NCBI RefSeq assembly: GCF_000420705.1
Contig: NZ_ATVL01000007.1
Coordinates: 496,001 to 560,000 of the forward strand
DNA: 64,000 bases
DNA from: Hymenobacter norwichensis DSM 15439
GTDB lineage: Bacteria > Bacteroidota > Bacteroidia > Cytophagales > Hymenobacteraceae
Direction: 5' to 3'
This document shows positions 52,459 through 60,459 of this stretch, piece by piece. The notes under the pieces are model-generated. The model was not told the origin of the DNA. It did no database searches and was given only the letters and a program-made list of their open reading frames with translations. The stretch's first letter is position 1. Every line of letters starts with the position of its first letter. The position numbers and the translations under genes were made by a program.

Positions 52459-54591
52459 ATGAAAAAACGCAACAGCATGACGCTGGCCGCCGTGGCTCTC
52501 ACGGGCCTGACGCTGGCGGCCTGCTCCACCAGTGGCCCCAAGGCACGCCCGGCTGCTACCTCCATCAAGCCGGACATGTCCGCGACCGGCAGCACGTCGG
52601 CCCCCGCGGAAGCTCCTACCCTGAAAGGCAATGGTCTGAATCTGGCCAACATCGACCCATCAGCTTCGCCATGCCAGGATTTCAACCAGTATGCTTCCGG
52701 TAACTGGTACAAGAACAACCCGATTCCGGCTGCCGAAGTCCGTTGGGGCTCGTTCCAGGAATTGGGCGATAAGAACAACGCCGTAATGCGGCAGATTTTG
52801 CAGGAAGCTGCCGCCAACACCTCGGCCACTAAAGGCACCAATGCCCAGAAAGTAGGCGACTTCTACGCCTCAGCCATGGACACCGTGGCCATCGAGCAGG
52901 CCGGCCTGAAGTACCTGAAGCCCGAGCTAGACCGGATTCAAGGCATCAAAGACCTGAAGGGGTTGCAGGCGGAAATCGTGCGTCACCAACTGACGGGCAC
53001 GGGCGCTTTCTTCAACGCCTACGTGGGCCAAGACGAAAAGAACAGCACGCAATATGCCTTCCAGATGGGCCAGGGCGGCCTTTCGTTGCCCGACCGGGAC
53101 TACTACCTCAAGGACGACGCCCGCTCGAAGGCCATCCGCACGGCCTACGTCACCTATCTGACCAACACGTTCAAGATGCTGGGCGACGCGCCCGCCGTAG
53201 CCGCCAAAAACGCCGCTACCGTGGTGCGCCTGGAAACCCGGTTGGCCAAAGCCAGCAAGAGCCGTGTTGACCTGCGCGACCCGTATGCCAACTACAACAA
53301 AATGACCGTGGCCGAAGCCAACAAGCAATTCCCGAACCTGGGGTTGCCCACGGCGTTGCAGGCCATGAAACTTGGGGCCGCCAAGGAAATCATTGTGGGG
53401 CAGCCGGCTTTCTTCAAAGAGGAAAGCGCCATGCTGAAGCAGGAGCCCCTAACCGACCTGAAAACCTACATGCGCTGGCACATGGTATCGTCGGTTACGT
53501 CGGCGCTGCCGAAAGCATACGGCGACGAGGCGTTTCGCTTCTCGCAGGTGCTGAGTGGTGCCAAGCAACAGCAGCCCCGCTGGAAGCGCATGAACCGCGC
53601 CACCGATGGGGCGTTGGGTGAAGCCTTCGGTCAGTTGTACGTTGACAAAGCCTTCACGCCCGAAACCAAAGCCAAGGCACTGGAAATGGTAGCCAACATT
53701 CGCGAAGCCATGGCCGACCACATTCGGCAGGTGGATTGGATGAGCGAAACTACCAAGAAGGAGGCCCTCAAGAAGCTGAACGCCTTCACGGTGAAAATCG
53801 GCTATCCTGACAAGTGGAAGGACTATTCGGCCCTGACCATCTCGCGCGACTCGTATTTGCAGAACACGCTGGCTGCCCGCAAGTGGGCCACGCTGGACAA
53901 CTACAGCAAGCTCGGCAAGCCAATTGACCGCAACGAGTGGGGCATGACCCCGCCCACGGTAAATGCCTACTACAACCCGCCGATGAACGAAATTGTGTTC
54001 CCGGCCGGCATCATGCAGCCCCCGTTCTTCGATCCTAAAGCCGATGATGCCGTGAACTACGGCGGTATGGGCGCCGTTATCGGCCACGAAATCACCCACG
54101 GCTTCGACGACCAGGGCCGGCAGTACGACTCGGAAGGCAACCTGAAAGACTGGTGGACCAAGGAAGACGCCGACAAATTCACGCAGCGCGCCGACATGGT
54201 AGGCAAGCAGTACTCGGCCTTCTCGCCGCTGGACTCGGTGTACGTGAATGGCAAGCTCACGATGGGTGAAAACCTCGCGGACTTAGGCGGCCTTAACATT
54301 GCCTATTCGGCGCTGCATAAGCAGCTGAAAAAGCAGTATCCTGATGGCAACTACCCCAAATACGATGGCCTGACGCCCGACCAGCGCTTCTTTTTGAGTT
54401 GGGCTCAGGTATGGCGTACCAATGCTCGGCCTGAGTATCTGCGCCAGCAGGTACAAACCGACCCGCACTCCCCAGCCATGTTCCGGACCAACGGCCCGCT
54501 TATGAACATGCCCCAGTTCTACGAGGCCTTCGGTTGCAAGGAAGACGCCAAGATGGTGCGTGCCCAAACCGACCGCGCCAAGATTTGGTAG
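52459..54591 (+). CDS. M13 family zinc metallopeptidase, lipoprotein
   Basis: 710 aa from the ATG at 52459 (MKKRNSMTLAAVALTGLTLAACSTSG), which gives a lipoprotein signal with the cysteine of LAAC; the longer frame to 52324 lacks it. The neprilysin-type fold follows: NLANIDPSASPCQDFNQYASGNW at the N-terminal domain, NAYYNPPMNEIVFPAGIMQPPFFD, zinc motif VIGHEITHGFDDQGRQYDSEGN (HExxH, about residues 548-552), third zinc ligand in ENLADLGGLNIAY, and the closing QADPHSPAMFRTNGPLMN. Likely a periplasmic or surface oligopeptidase. Confidence 0.95.
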   Translation: MKKRNSMTLAAVALTGLTLAACSTSGPKARPAATSIKPDMSATGSTSAPAEAPTLKGNGLNLANIDPSASPCQDFNQYASGNWYKNNPIPAAEVRWGSFQELGDKNNAVMRQILQEAAANTSATKGTNAQKVGDFYASAMDTVAIEQAGLKYLKPELDRIQGIKDLKGLQAEIVRHQLTGTGAFFNAYVGQDEKNSTQYAFQMGQGGLSLPDRDYYLKDDARSKAIRTAYVTYLTNTFKMLGDAPAVAAKNAATVVRLETRLAKASKSRVDLRDPYANYNKMTVAEANKQFPNLGLPTALQAMKLGAAKEIIVGQPAFFKEESAMLKQEPLTDLKTYMRWHMVSSVTSALPKAYGDEAFRFSQVLSGAKQQQPRWKRMNRATDGALGEAFGQLYVDKAFTPETKAKALEMVANIREAMADHIRQVDWMSETTKKEALKKLNAFTVKIGYPDKWKDYSALTISRDSYLQNTLAARKWATLDNYSKLGKPIDRNEWGMTPPTVNAYYNPPMNEIVFPAGIMQPPFFDPKADDAVNYGGMGAVIGHEITHGFDDQGRQYDSEGNLKDWWTKEDADKFTQRADMVGKQYSAFSPLDSVYVNGKLTMGENLADLGGLNIAYSALHKQLKKQYPDGNYPKYDGLTPDQRFFLSWAQVWRTNARPEYLRQQVQTDPHSPAMFRTNGPLMNMPQFYEAFGCKEDAKMVRAQTDRAKIW

Positions 54592-54628
54592 GGTTTGGCT
54601 TGTTGAATGGCTGACTGATAAATCGTTG

Positions 54629-54664
54629 AAAAGGCGGCTCGCACATTGCGAGCCGCCTTTTTTA
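54629..54664 (+). terminator. Terminator of the M13 peptidase gene
   Basis: AAGGCGGCTCGC pairs with GCGAGCCGCCTT around ACATT, followed by TTTTT. Confidence 0.92.
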
Positions 54665-54788
54665 TGCTATTTGATGTCCTGTGTTGCAAGTACTACTTCA
54701 GGCTTCCAATAGCCGCTATTAAGTGGCAGCATGACAAATAGAAGCCAACGCGCTTATCTTGCCAGTCAACTCCCAACCACCTTTACCA

Positions 54789-55154
54789 ATGCCTTCTAGT
54801 ATCCGTCGTCTCTGCTTGCTGCTCTTACCGCTCCTAAGCGCCTGTTCCGATGAGACAGTGCAGGAAAAGGTGGCCAACCCCAAGGCTGGAGACGTGTACG
54901 TGGTGCAGTTTCAGCCCGCAGGCGCCACTACTACGCGCTACTTTTTCTACCACCTTTACCGCGTTACGCCCGATAGCGCCTACCTCCACCCCGCCCGCCA
55001 AGATTCGCCTACGGCCGACGCCGACTTACGCCAGTTGGCCTTCGAGCCGCTACCCAAAACAATTGCCTATACCCGCGCCGAACTAGTTGAACTACTGAAC
55101 GAGCAGCCCGGCGACGCCACTAAAAGCAAGCTGATTCAGGTGCGTCGCCCGTAG
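54789..55154 (+). CDS. Small lipoprotein, hypothetical
   Basis: 121 aa from the ATG at 54789 (MPSSIRRLCLLLLPLLSACSDE), a lipoprotein signal with the cysteine of LSAC. The mature part (VYVVQFQPAGATTTRYFFYHLYRVTPDSAYLHPARQDSPTADADLRQLAFEPLPKTIAYTRAELVELL) looks like a small beta-rich domain and is not recognised. It ends 11 nt before the convergent cyclophilin gene. Confidence 0.75.
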   Translation: MPSSIRRLCLLLLPLLSACSDETVQEKVANPKAGDVYVVQFQPAGATTTRYFFYHLYRVTPDSAYLHPARQDSPTADADLRQLAFEPLPKTIAYTRAELVELLNEQPGDATKSKLIQVRRP

Positions 55155-55165
55155 CTTAGGGTTAC

Positions 55166-55915
55166 CTACTTCACTATTTCTATCTTAATATCCACGTCCT
55201 TTTTCGGCCACTTATAAGGGTCCACGGGTTCGTTGGCTATCTTATCTACCACATCGAGGCCCTCTGTTACTTCGCCGAACACCGTGTATTTGCCATCGAG
55301 CGACGGTACGCCACCCACGGTGGCATAGGTGCGCTGCTGGGCAGGGGTGAGGGAGCGGCCGGCCATGGCCTGGCTTTGGGCGGGCGTCATGGTTTGGCCT
55401 TGCACGAAATAGAAATCGGTGTTCGAGGACAGCTGGCCGGGATTTTCGTCGTCGTCGTAGCGGGCCATGCCGAGGGCGCCGCGCTTGTGAAAGTGTTGCG
55501 GCAGAATTTCGGGGGGCAGACGGTAGCGGCTGAGGCGGATGGTGCGGTGGTCGGAGGCGCCACCTTGTACCGCAAAGCCTTTTACCACGCGGTTGAACAC
55601 AGTTTCGTCGAATACGCCGCGGCGGGCCAGCAGCAGAAAGTTGGCCTTATGAATGGGCGTATCGTCGTAGAGCTTTACCCGGATGTCGCCGAGGCGGGTG
55701 TGCACTATCACCTCCGACGCCGGATACTGCTTGCCATAGGGGAGCAGCAGCCGGGCCGCATTGCTGTCGGCTATGGCGGTTAGGCTGGGGCCAGGCACGT
55801 TGCGCTCCGCTGAGGGTGTGGGCGCCACAGTGTCGTCGGCGGGCTGCTGGCGGTTGCACGCCGCTAGTAGCAACAGGGAGAAGGCAAGCGGAAAATGGGA
55901 AGCAACGAAGCGCAT
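55166..55915 (-). CDS. Cyclophilin-type peptidyl-prolyl isomerase, lipoprotein
   Basis: 249 aa from the ATG at 55915 (MRFVASHFPLAFSLLLLAACNRQQPADD): the signal ends in LLLAAC, giving a lipid-anchored protein in the periplasm; the longer frame to 55990 is rejected. The cyclophilin domain covers VIVHTRLGDIRVKLYDDTPIHKANFLLLARRGVFDETVFNRVVKGFAVQGGAS to VFGEVTEGLDVVDKIANEPVDPYKWP. It speeds cis/trans isomerisation of prolyl bonds in exported proteins. An insertion of ~45 residues around TPAQSQAMAGRSLTPAQQRTYATVGG is longer than in minimal forms. Confidence 0.92.
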   Translation of the reverse strand: MRFVASHFPLAFSLLLLAACNRQQPADDTVAPTPSAERNVPGPSLTAIADSNAARLLLPYGKQYPASEVIVHTRLGDIRVKLYDDTPIHKANFLLLARRGVFDETVFNRVVKGFAVQGGASDHRTIRLSRYRLPPEILPQHFHKRGALGMARYDDDENPGQLSSNTDFYFVQGQTMTPAQSQAMAGRSLTPAQQRTYATVGGVPSLDGKYTVFGEVTEGLDVVDKIANEPVDPYKWPKKDVDIKIEIVK

Positions 55916-56014
55916 GGGCAAAAACGGTAGTACGCGGTGCAAGCTAGCCGAAAAACGCAAGAGGTGGCCACCTTGCGGCAGCCACCTCAACCATATGCTA
56001 GATGATTGATAGTA

Positions 56015-56062
56015 GGTATTGAGTGGTAAGATGGAGTTGCTCTTGTCTTACCGCTCAATACC
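56015..56062. repeat. Intergenic inverted repeat before the manganese catalase end
   Basis: GGTATTGAGTGGTAAGA (56015-56031) pairs with TCTTACCGCTCAATACC (56046-56062) with one mismatch and a 14-nt loop. No T-run. It lies downstream of the manganese catalase gene and upstream of the cyclophilin gene. Confidence 0.7.
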
Positions 56063-56072
56063 GACTGCCAAA

Positions 56073-56978
56073 CTACAGCTTGATGCCTAATTTCTTGGCA
56101 ATGTCGGCAAACATCTGTGGGTCATAATCGTCTGCGCCAGGCGAATTGAGCTGGGGCTCCTCTTCCAGCACCGGGTACGGTACACCCTCAAAACCGCCGT
56201 GAATTACTTCCAGTGGCTGGCCGTCTTCGGGGTGAGTGCCGTTCCAGATAATGCCTGCCTGCTTGTAATCGTCGGGACTGAAGGTGTAGAGTTTCAGGTG
56301 CAGCTTCTGCTCGTCTTGAAGCTTCTTAGCTTCCGGGAAGGCGTCATTGCTTAGTTCCGGTACAGGCACCAACTTGGTTACCTCCACGCCGGTCAGGTGC
56401 TCCAAAGCCTTGGCATACGCCACTACGTGCAAGCCGCCGCGTACCAGCAAATAGCCTACCATGGTACGGGCGCAAGGGTCCGATACCATTTCATATACTC
56501 TCATTTTGTTGGCGCGGGCTCCGCATTCCAAGAAAAAGTTGTGTAGCAAATCCAGCTTCAGGTTGCCGCTGGCATGCACATTTTGGCCGGTCCAGGGGTT
56601 ACCCATCGAATCGACGGGCAGCGCGGTTTGGGCGCTGCTCAGGAAGTGATAGCTGTTGCGCGCATCTTTGGCGTCGGCTAGCGGCGCCGGTACTGGGTCT
56701 TTGCCTCGCACCGTTTGGCCGGTGAGCAGCAGATTAATGGCGTACGACACGGCCTCGATGTGGCTGTACTCCTCAGCTGCAATGCTGCACGTCAGGTCGT
56801 AGAATGGCCGCAACCGGTTACGCCCCCGGAAATTGAACGACTGGAACGTATAGTTCATCAGTGTCGACATCTCTCCGTATTTACCGCCGAGCAATTCCTG
56901 AATGGCGGCCGCATCATTGGGCGACGGGTTTTTGGGTTTGGGCAGCTCAACAGCCAGCCGGTCATAGCGCAAAATCAT
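56073..56978 (-). CDS. Manganese catalase family protein
   Basis: 301 aa. The dimanganese catalase fold is recognisable from GEMSTLMNYTFQSFNFRGRNRLRPFYDLTCSIAAEEYSHIEAVSYAINLLLTG, ECGARANKMRVYEMVSDPCARTMVGYLLVRGGLHVVAYAKALEHLTGVEVTKL and the C-terminal YKQAGIIWNGTHPEDGQPLEVI. The Glu and His residues in EEYSHIEA and GGLHVVAYAKALE are the likely manganese ligands. It breaks down hydrogen peroxide without heme. It stands alone, transcribed toward the cyclophilin gene. Confidence 0.92.
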   Translation of the reverse strand: MILRYDRLAVELPKPKNPSPNDAAAIQELLGGKYGEMSTLMNYTFQSFNFRGRNRLRPFYDLTCSIAAEEYSHIEAVSYAINLLLTGQTVRGKDPVPAPLADAKDARNSYHFLSSAQTALPVDSMGNPWTGQNVHASGNLKLDLLHNFFLECGARANKMRVYEMVSDPCARTMVGYLLVRGGLHVVAYAKALEHLTGVEVTKLVPVPELSNDAFPEAKKLQDEQKLHLKLYTFSPDDYKQAGIIWNGTHPEDGQPLEVIHGGFEGVPYPVLEEEPQLNSPGADDYDPQMFADIAKKLGIKL

Positions 56979-57140
56979 AGCTCAGAAATTGAAAGGATGA
57001 AAGGTCGTGCGCTCCTGCCAATGCCAAGCTGGCACTAGCAGGAACACTATCAGCCTACGCGCCTCCAACCGGGGTGTTATGTCGAGCTTGGCGTTGTAAC
57101 TGCTTTAAGCTCAACCGTATGCCGCTCAATATATCTCAAC

Positions 57141-57178
57141 AAAAAGAGCATTTCCAGCTTGGCTGAAAATGCTCTTTC
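57141..57178 (-). terminator. Terminator-like hairpin downstream of the S1/P1-like gene
   Basis: AAAGAGCATTT and AAATGCTCTTT with an inner CAG/CTG stem; on the minus strand a TTTTTG run follows. It lies 96 nt past the stop codon at 57274, with no gene in the gap. Confidence 0.75.
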
Positions 57179-57273
57179 GTAGGGTGCTTGGAGTAAGATA
57201 AGTGCCCGGTAGTCAGGGGCTCCACTCGGGGCGGGGGGGGCACGGGTGCGGCGAGTACCGTTCCGCTTCCCAG

Positions 57274-58509
57274 CTACCAGCCTGAGTTAGAAGGCGAGCC
57301 CCAGCCGTCATCTTTTTTCTTGGCTGGTTTCTTGGGTTTCTCTTTCTGCTTGGTGGTGCCCTCGTCGGTTTTTACCTTCACTTTCACCTTTTCGGCGCCT
57401 TTCACGGCTGGCGCACCAGGAATGGGTGAGGCCGACGGTGCTGCTTCGGTGGGTGAGGTGGTTTCCAGCACCGGCGCAGGCGCATCCACGGCCGAGTTGA
57501 TTTGGTCGGCTTGTACGCCAGCTTCTTGTTTCGCTAATGCCAGCAACATCTGCTGCGGCACCAACTCGTTGTCTTTCCACACTTTCAGCTGGCTGCTCAG
57601 CAATTCCTTTTCTTCTTTGCTAGGCTTGCTGGCTAGCATTTCCGTGAGGTTGGGGCTACCGGCGTCGCGCCAGGCCGTGAGCCACATCGAGGCCACCATG
57701 GTGGGGGCCTGCTTCAGCTGGTAGGCTACCATGCCACCTACTTCCTTGTGGTAGGCATCAGCAAAAGCATCGGAGTAGGAGCGGCGAGTCTTGCCGTATT
57801 TATGCGAAAACACGTATTTGGTTTCGGTTTTGAAGCCACGCGAGGCCTTCTCTTCCAGGTCGAAAGTGGCACCCAGGAAGCCATACGACTTCTGAATTAC
57901 CTGCCAGATGGCAGCCTGCGGGTCTTTCAGGTAGCTCGCCGATTCCGAATCCAGCTTGTATTTGGCAATGTTGTTTTCGGGCAGCTTCGACTCCCACAGC
58001 GAGTGAATGCCCTGCTGGTTGCTAAGCTGCCCGTCGTAGTTGACGGTAGTATGCAGCGGTACAAACGCATCGGCAACGTAATGGCACAAGTCGGCGGAGA
58101 GGCGCACAATGGCCACGGTGTCACGGGCCTTGAAAGCGGCCGTGAGATTTTCTTTCACTTCCATGATTTCCCACGGCACCGTGCCGTACTTGCGCAGCGT
58201 GTCGGCGGTGTACTTAGCTTCGGCCTTCTCCCAGGTTTTGGGCATGAGTCCAAACGGGTCGTCGCCGTAGTGGTCCATGTCGATGAAGTGCTTGGTAGCC
58301 TCTTTCGGGTCAGAGTCGCGCCGCTCATCGGGAGCCGTGGAAAGCTTCACGATTTCCTTGAGATGCCGGAAATAAAACGGCTGCAAATTGGACGGCAGCG
58401 CGTACACTGATATCTGCGCAATGGTGCGGTGCGCGAAAAAGCCCCAGCCTGGCGACGTAAACGGCACCAGCAAGCATAGGCACAGCAAGAGAATAAACGG
58501 TTTTTTCAT
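57274..58509 (-). CDS. Exported S1/P1-nuclease-like zinc-dependent protein
   Basis: 411 aa with a signal peptide (MKKPFILLLCLCLLVPFTSPGW). The mature start WGFFAHRTIAQISVYALPSNLQPFYFRHL fits the zinc-phospholipase C / S1-P1 nuclease fold, whose first ligand is the N-terminal Trp. Further ligands: HFIDMDHYGDDPFG, LSADLCHYVADAFVPLHTTVNYDGQLSNQQGIHSLWESKL. The last ~100 residues are a Pro/Ala-rich and then a Lys-rich tail (VKVKTDEGTTKQKEKPKK), probably unstructured. Substrate unknown. Divergent from the gene at 58671 across a palindromic repeat. Confidence 0.85.
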   Translation of the reverse strand: MKKPFILLLCLCLLVPFTSPGWGFFAHRTIAQISVYALPSNLQPFYFRHLKEIVKLSTAPDERRDSDPKEATKHFIDMDHYGDDPFGLMPKTWEKAEAKYTADTLRKYGTVPWEIMEVKENLTAAFKARDTVAIVRLSADLCHYVADAFVPLHTTVNYDGQLSNQQGIHSLWESKLPENNIAKYKLDSESASYLKDPQAAIWQVIQKSYGFLGATFDLEEKASRGFKTETKYVFSHKYGKTRRSYSDAFADAYHKEVGGMVAYQLKQAPTMVASMWLTAWRDAGSPNLTEMLASKPSKEEKELLSSQLKVWKDNELVPQQMLLALAKQEAGVQADQINSAVDAPAPVLETTSPTEAAPSASPIPGAPAVKGAEKVKVKVKTDEGTTKQKEKPKKPAKKKDDGWGSPSNSGW

Positions 58510-58550
58510 GGTATAATGACAGAGCCCGTGGATAGACGCTTAAAGTTACT

Positions 58551-58670
58551 GGAGATGGTGAAATTGTGAGATGGTGAAATGGTGAGTTTCCGGTTTCACC
58601 CAAGCAATTCACGCAGATTCTCATCCGTAGCACATAAACTCACCACTTTACCATTTCACTACATCACCTT
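58551..58670. repeat. Intergenic palindrome with 8-bp periodic arms (divergent region)
   Basis: GTGA begins at 58558, 58566, 58574 and 58582, exactly 8 bp apart. The opposite half has TCAC, TTAC, TCAC and TCAC at 58640, 58648, 58656 and 58664, also 8 bp apart. The two halves are imperfect inverse complements, with GGTGAGTTT (58581-58589) matching AAACTCACC (58637-58645). It fills the divergent promoter region of the S1/P1-like gene and the gene at 58671. Confidence 0.85.
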
Positions 58671-59708
58671 ATGGCGCTTATTTCCCGCAAGAAGCTACAC
58701 TACGCCATTCAGCCGGCGCTCCGCGAGTACCTGCATCACTACGACCGGGAAACCCGGCTGCCGATCAGCTACCGCGACCTGACCCGCTTTAGTGGCGCGT
58801 TTCCGCTATTAGATAGGCAGGGAAATGATACGCTGTGGGAAACCGTGTTCTACGAGCCCCAAACGCTGGTTGAGTTGAGCGAAGGATTGGCCCAAGTGTA
58901 TGCGCTGCTGAAAACCGATGGCGACCTGTCGTTCACCGACCACCTGCTGGCCGACCGGATTGACTATTGCCGCTTCGGCAACTCCAACCCATTTCGGGTG
59001 CGCATCATCAACCGCCTCAACGACAACTACGACTACTTTTACGTGAAAACTGCCGATGCCTCGCGCATCTACGGGCTGGAGCTAGAGCACCTGTTGTCGC
59101 CTAACCGCATCAGCTACCTGGTGAGTGGCGATACGCTGATTGAGGAGCACATTGCTGGCATCCCCGGCGATGATTTCATTCGGACCCGGATTCCACAGAT
59201 GCAGTTCAACCAGGTACGCATTGCCAAGGAGTTCGTGAAGTTCAACGAGCGGTGCTTTGCCCGCCTGCTGGGGGATATGCGCTCCTACAACTACGTGATT
59301 GTGGTAACGCCCGACTTCGACGCCGAGCAGTACCGTGTGCGGGCCATCGACTTCGACCAGCAGAGCTACGAAGGCCGCAAAACCATGTACTTGCCGCAGT
59401 ATTTCAAGGACAACCTAGCCGTAATTCAGATGTGCAGCCGCTTCCTGAAAGCCGAGGCCATCCGCCAGTACCAAACCGAGGAGCGGGTGCTGATGCTGCG
59501 CCGGGTGCGCCTGGAGCGGTACCGCCTCAAAGCCCTTATGGACTGCATGCGCCGCGACGACCTAGCCCCTCCCGAAAAAATAACTCAACTTAAGCAGGAG
59601 TTGAACGCGCACCACCAAACCACCGCCTTCAACCGTTGCCACAGCATGGGCGACCTAGTACGCCAAAACTTGAAGCTGGTGCTGGACATTCCCAATAAGC
59701 TAGACTAA
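58671..59708 (+). CDS. Hypothetical cytoplasmic protein, possible kinase-like fold
   Basis: 345 aa, no signal peptide or membrane segment. It appears to belong to a Bacteroidetes family of unknown role. The centre holds LEHLLSPNRISYLVSGDTLIEEHIAGIPGDDFIRTRIPQMQFNQVRIAKEFVKFNERCFARLLGDMRSYNYVIVVTPDFDAEQYRVRAIDFDQQSYEGR. The EEHIAGIPGDDFI and RVRAIDFDQQ pair resembles the paired N-lobe/metal-binding arrangement of protein-kinase-like folds, where AIDFD would act like DFG, but no other kinase motif is certain. Its start lies at the end of the palindrome. Confidence 0.7.
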   Translation: MALISRKKLHYAIQPALREYLHHYDRETRLPISYRDLTRFSGAFPLLDRQGNDTLWETVFYEPQTLVELSEGLAQVYALLKTDGDLSFTDHLLADRIDYCRFGNSNPFRVRIINRLNDNYDYFYVKTADASRIYGLELEHLLSPNRISYLVSGDTLIEEHIAGIPGDDFIRTRIPQMQFNQVRIAKEFVKFNERCFARLLGDMRSYNYVIVVTPDFDAEQYRVRAIDFDQQSYEGRKTMYLPQYFKDNLAVIQMCSRFLKAEAIRQYQTEERVLMLRRVRLERYRLKALMDCMRRDDLAPPEKITQLKQELNAHHQTTAFNRCHSMGDLVRQNLKLVLDIPNKLD

Positions 59709-59720
59709 TAGTAAAATGTC

Positions 59721-59820
59721 GAGGTGGTGAATGGGTGAGGTTGATGTTCTGACCGCGCTAAGTGCGCAACTTGAATATCAACCTTACCCATTCACCACCT
59801 CATTATCTTATCATCTCACC
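59721..59820. repeat. Intergenic palindrome with 8-bp periodic arms (convergent region)
   Basis: A 25-bp arm starting GAGGTGGTGAATGGGTGAGG (59721-59745) pairs with 59777-59801 with one mismatch. TTAC, TCAC, TCAT, TTAT and TCAC start at 59784, 59792, 59800, 59808 and 59816, exactly 8 bp apart. It lies between the gene at 58671 and the convergent CinA gene. Confidence 0.88.
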
Positions 59821-59821
59821 G

Positions 59822-60355
59822 CTAGTTTTGTGCTAGCTTGGTTACGATGGCGTCGTTAGCGTGCTGTTCGGCGTAGTGGTCGAGCAGTTCGTTCAGATGA
59901 TCGAAAATGAAATCGACGGCCAACTGGCGCACGGTGTCGCAGTTGCCCTCGAACTCCTGACGCAGCTCCTTAGCGCGGTTTTCGTGCAGGATGGTGAAGT
60001 ACATAGTGCCCACCGGCTTTTCGTCGGATTCGGAGGCGCCGCCCGCGCACAGGCCCGTTACGGCTACGCACACGTCGGCAGTAGGTAGGTGTTTGTGCAG
60101 GCCCATCACCATTTCGTTGGTTACCTGCTGGCTTTCGGCAGTGTACATGGCTAGGGTTTCCTTTTTCACGCCCAGCAGCCGCTGCTTGGCTACTGCGTGG
60201 TAAGTAACTACCGAGCCGAGCAGCACCTCACTGCTGGCTTCTGCTTTTATAAACTCCGAAGCCAGCAAACCGGCCGTGCAACTTTCGGCAAAGGCCACTG
60301 TGAGCTTGTATTGCAGAAATTTCTTGACAAGCGTATTCAGGTCGGATGGTTTCAT
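59822..60355 (-). CDS. CinA family protein (nicotinamide-nucleotide amidase)
   Basis: 177 aa, the C-terminal CinA domain only. KFLQYKLTVAFAESCTAGLLASEFIKAEASSEVLLGSVVTYHAVAKQRLLGV contains the AESCTGG-like active-site region (here AESCTAG), and VAVTGLCAGGASESDEKPVGTMYFTILHENRAKEL the GLAGPxG-type block, partly altered to GLCAGGAS. Such enzymes hydrolyse nicotinamide mononucleotide to nicotinate mononucleotide in pyridine nucleotide recycling. The AG and CAGG changes are worth checking for activity. The end abuts the palindrome at 59721. Confidence 0.85.
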   Translation of the reverse strand: MKPSDLNTLVKKFLQYKLTVAFAESCTAGLLASEFIKAEASSEVLLGSVVTYHAVAKQRLLGVKKETLAMYTAESQQVTNEMVMGLHKHLPTADVCVAVTGLCAGGASESDEKPVGTMYFTILHENRAKELRQEFEGNCDTVRQLAVDFIFDHLNELLDHYAEQHANDAIVTKLAQN

Positions 60356-60459
60356 AGGGCAGGGCTAGTGGAATCCTCCCTGTACGCAAGCCAGGCCCCT
60401 GCTAGTTATAGCCGAGCTGCTGGGTAGTAACCTGCTGCTCGATTATAACTAACAGAGTA

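Noticed and set aside
57748..58410. A 220-codon frame antisense to the S1/P1-like gene
   Set aside because: No domain; the opposite strand encodes a protein with clear zinc ligands.
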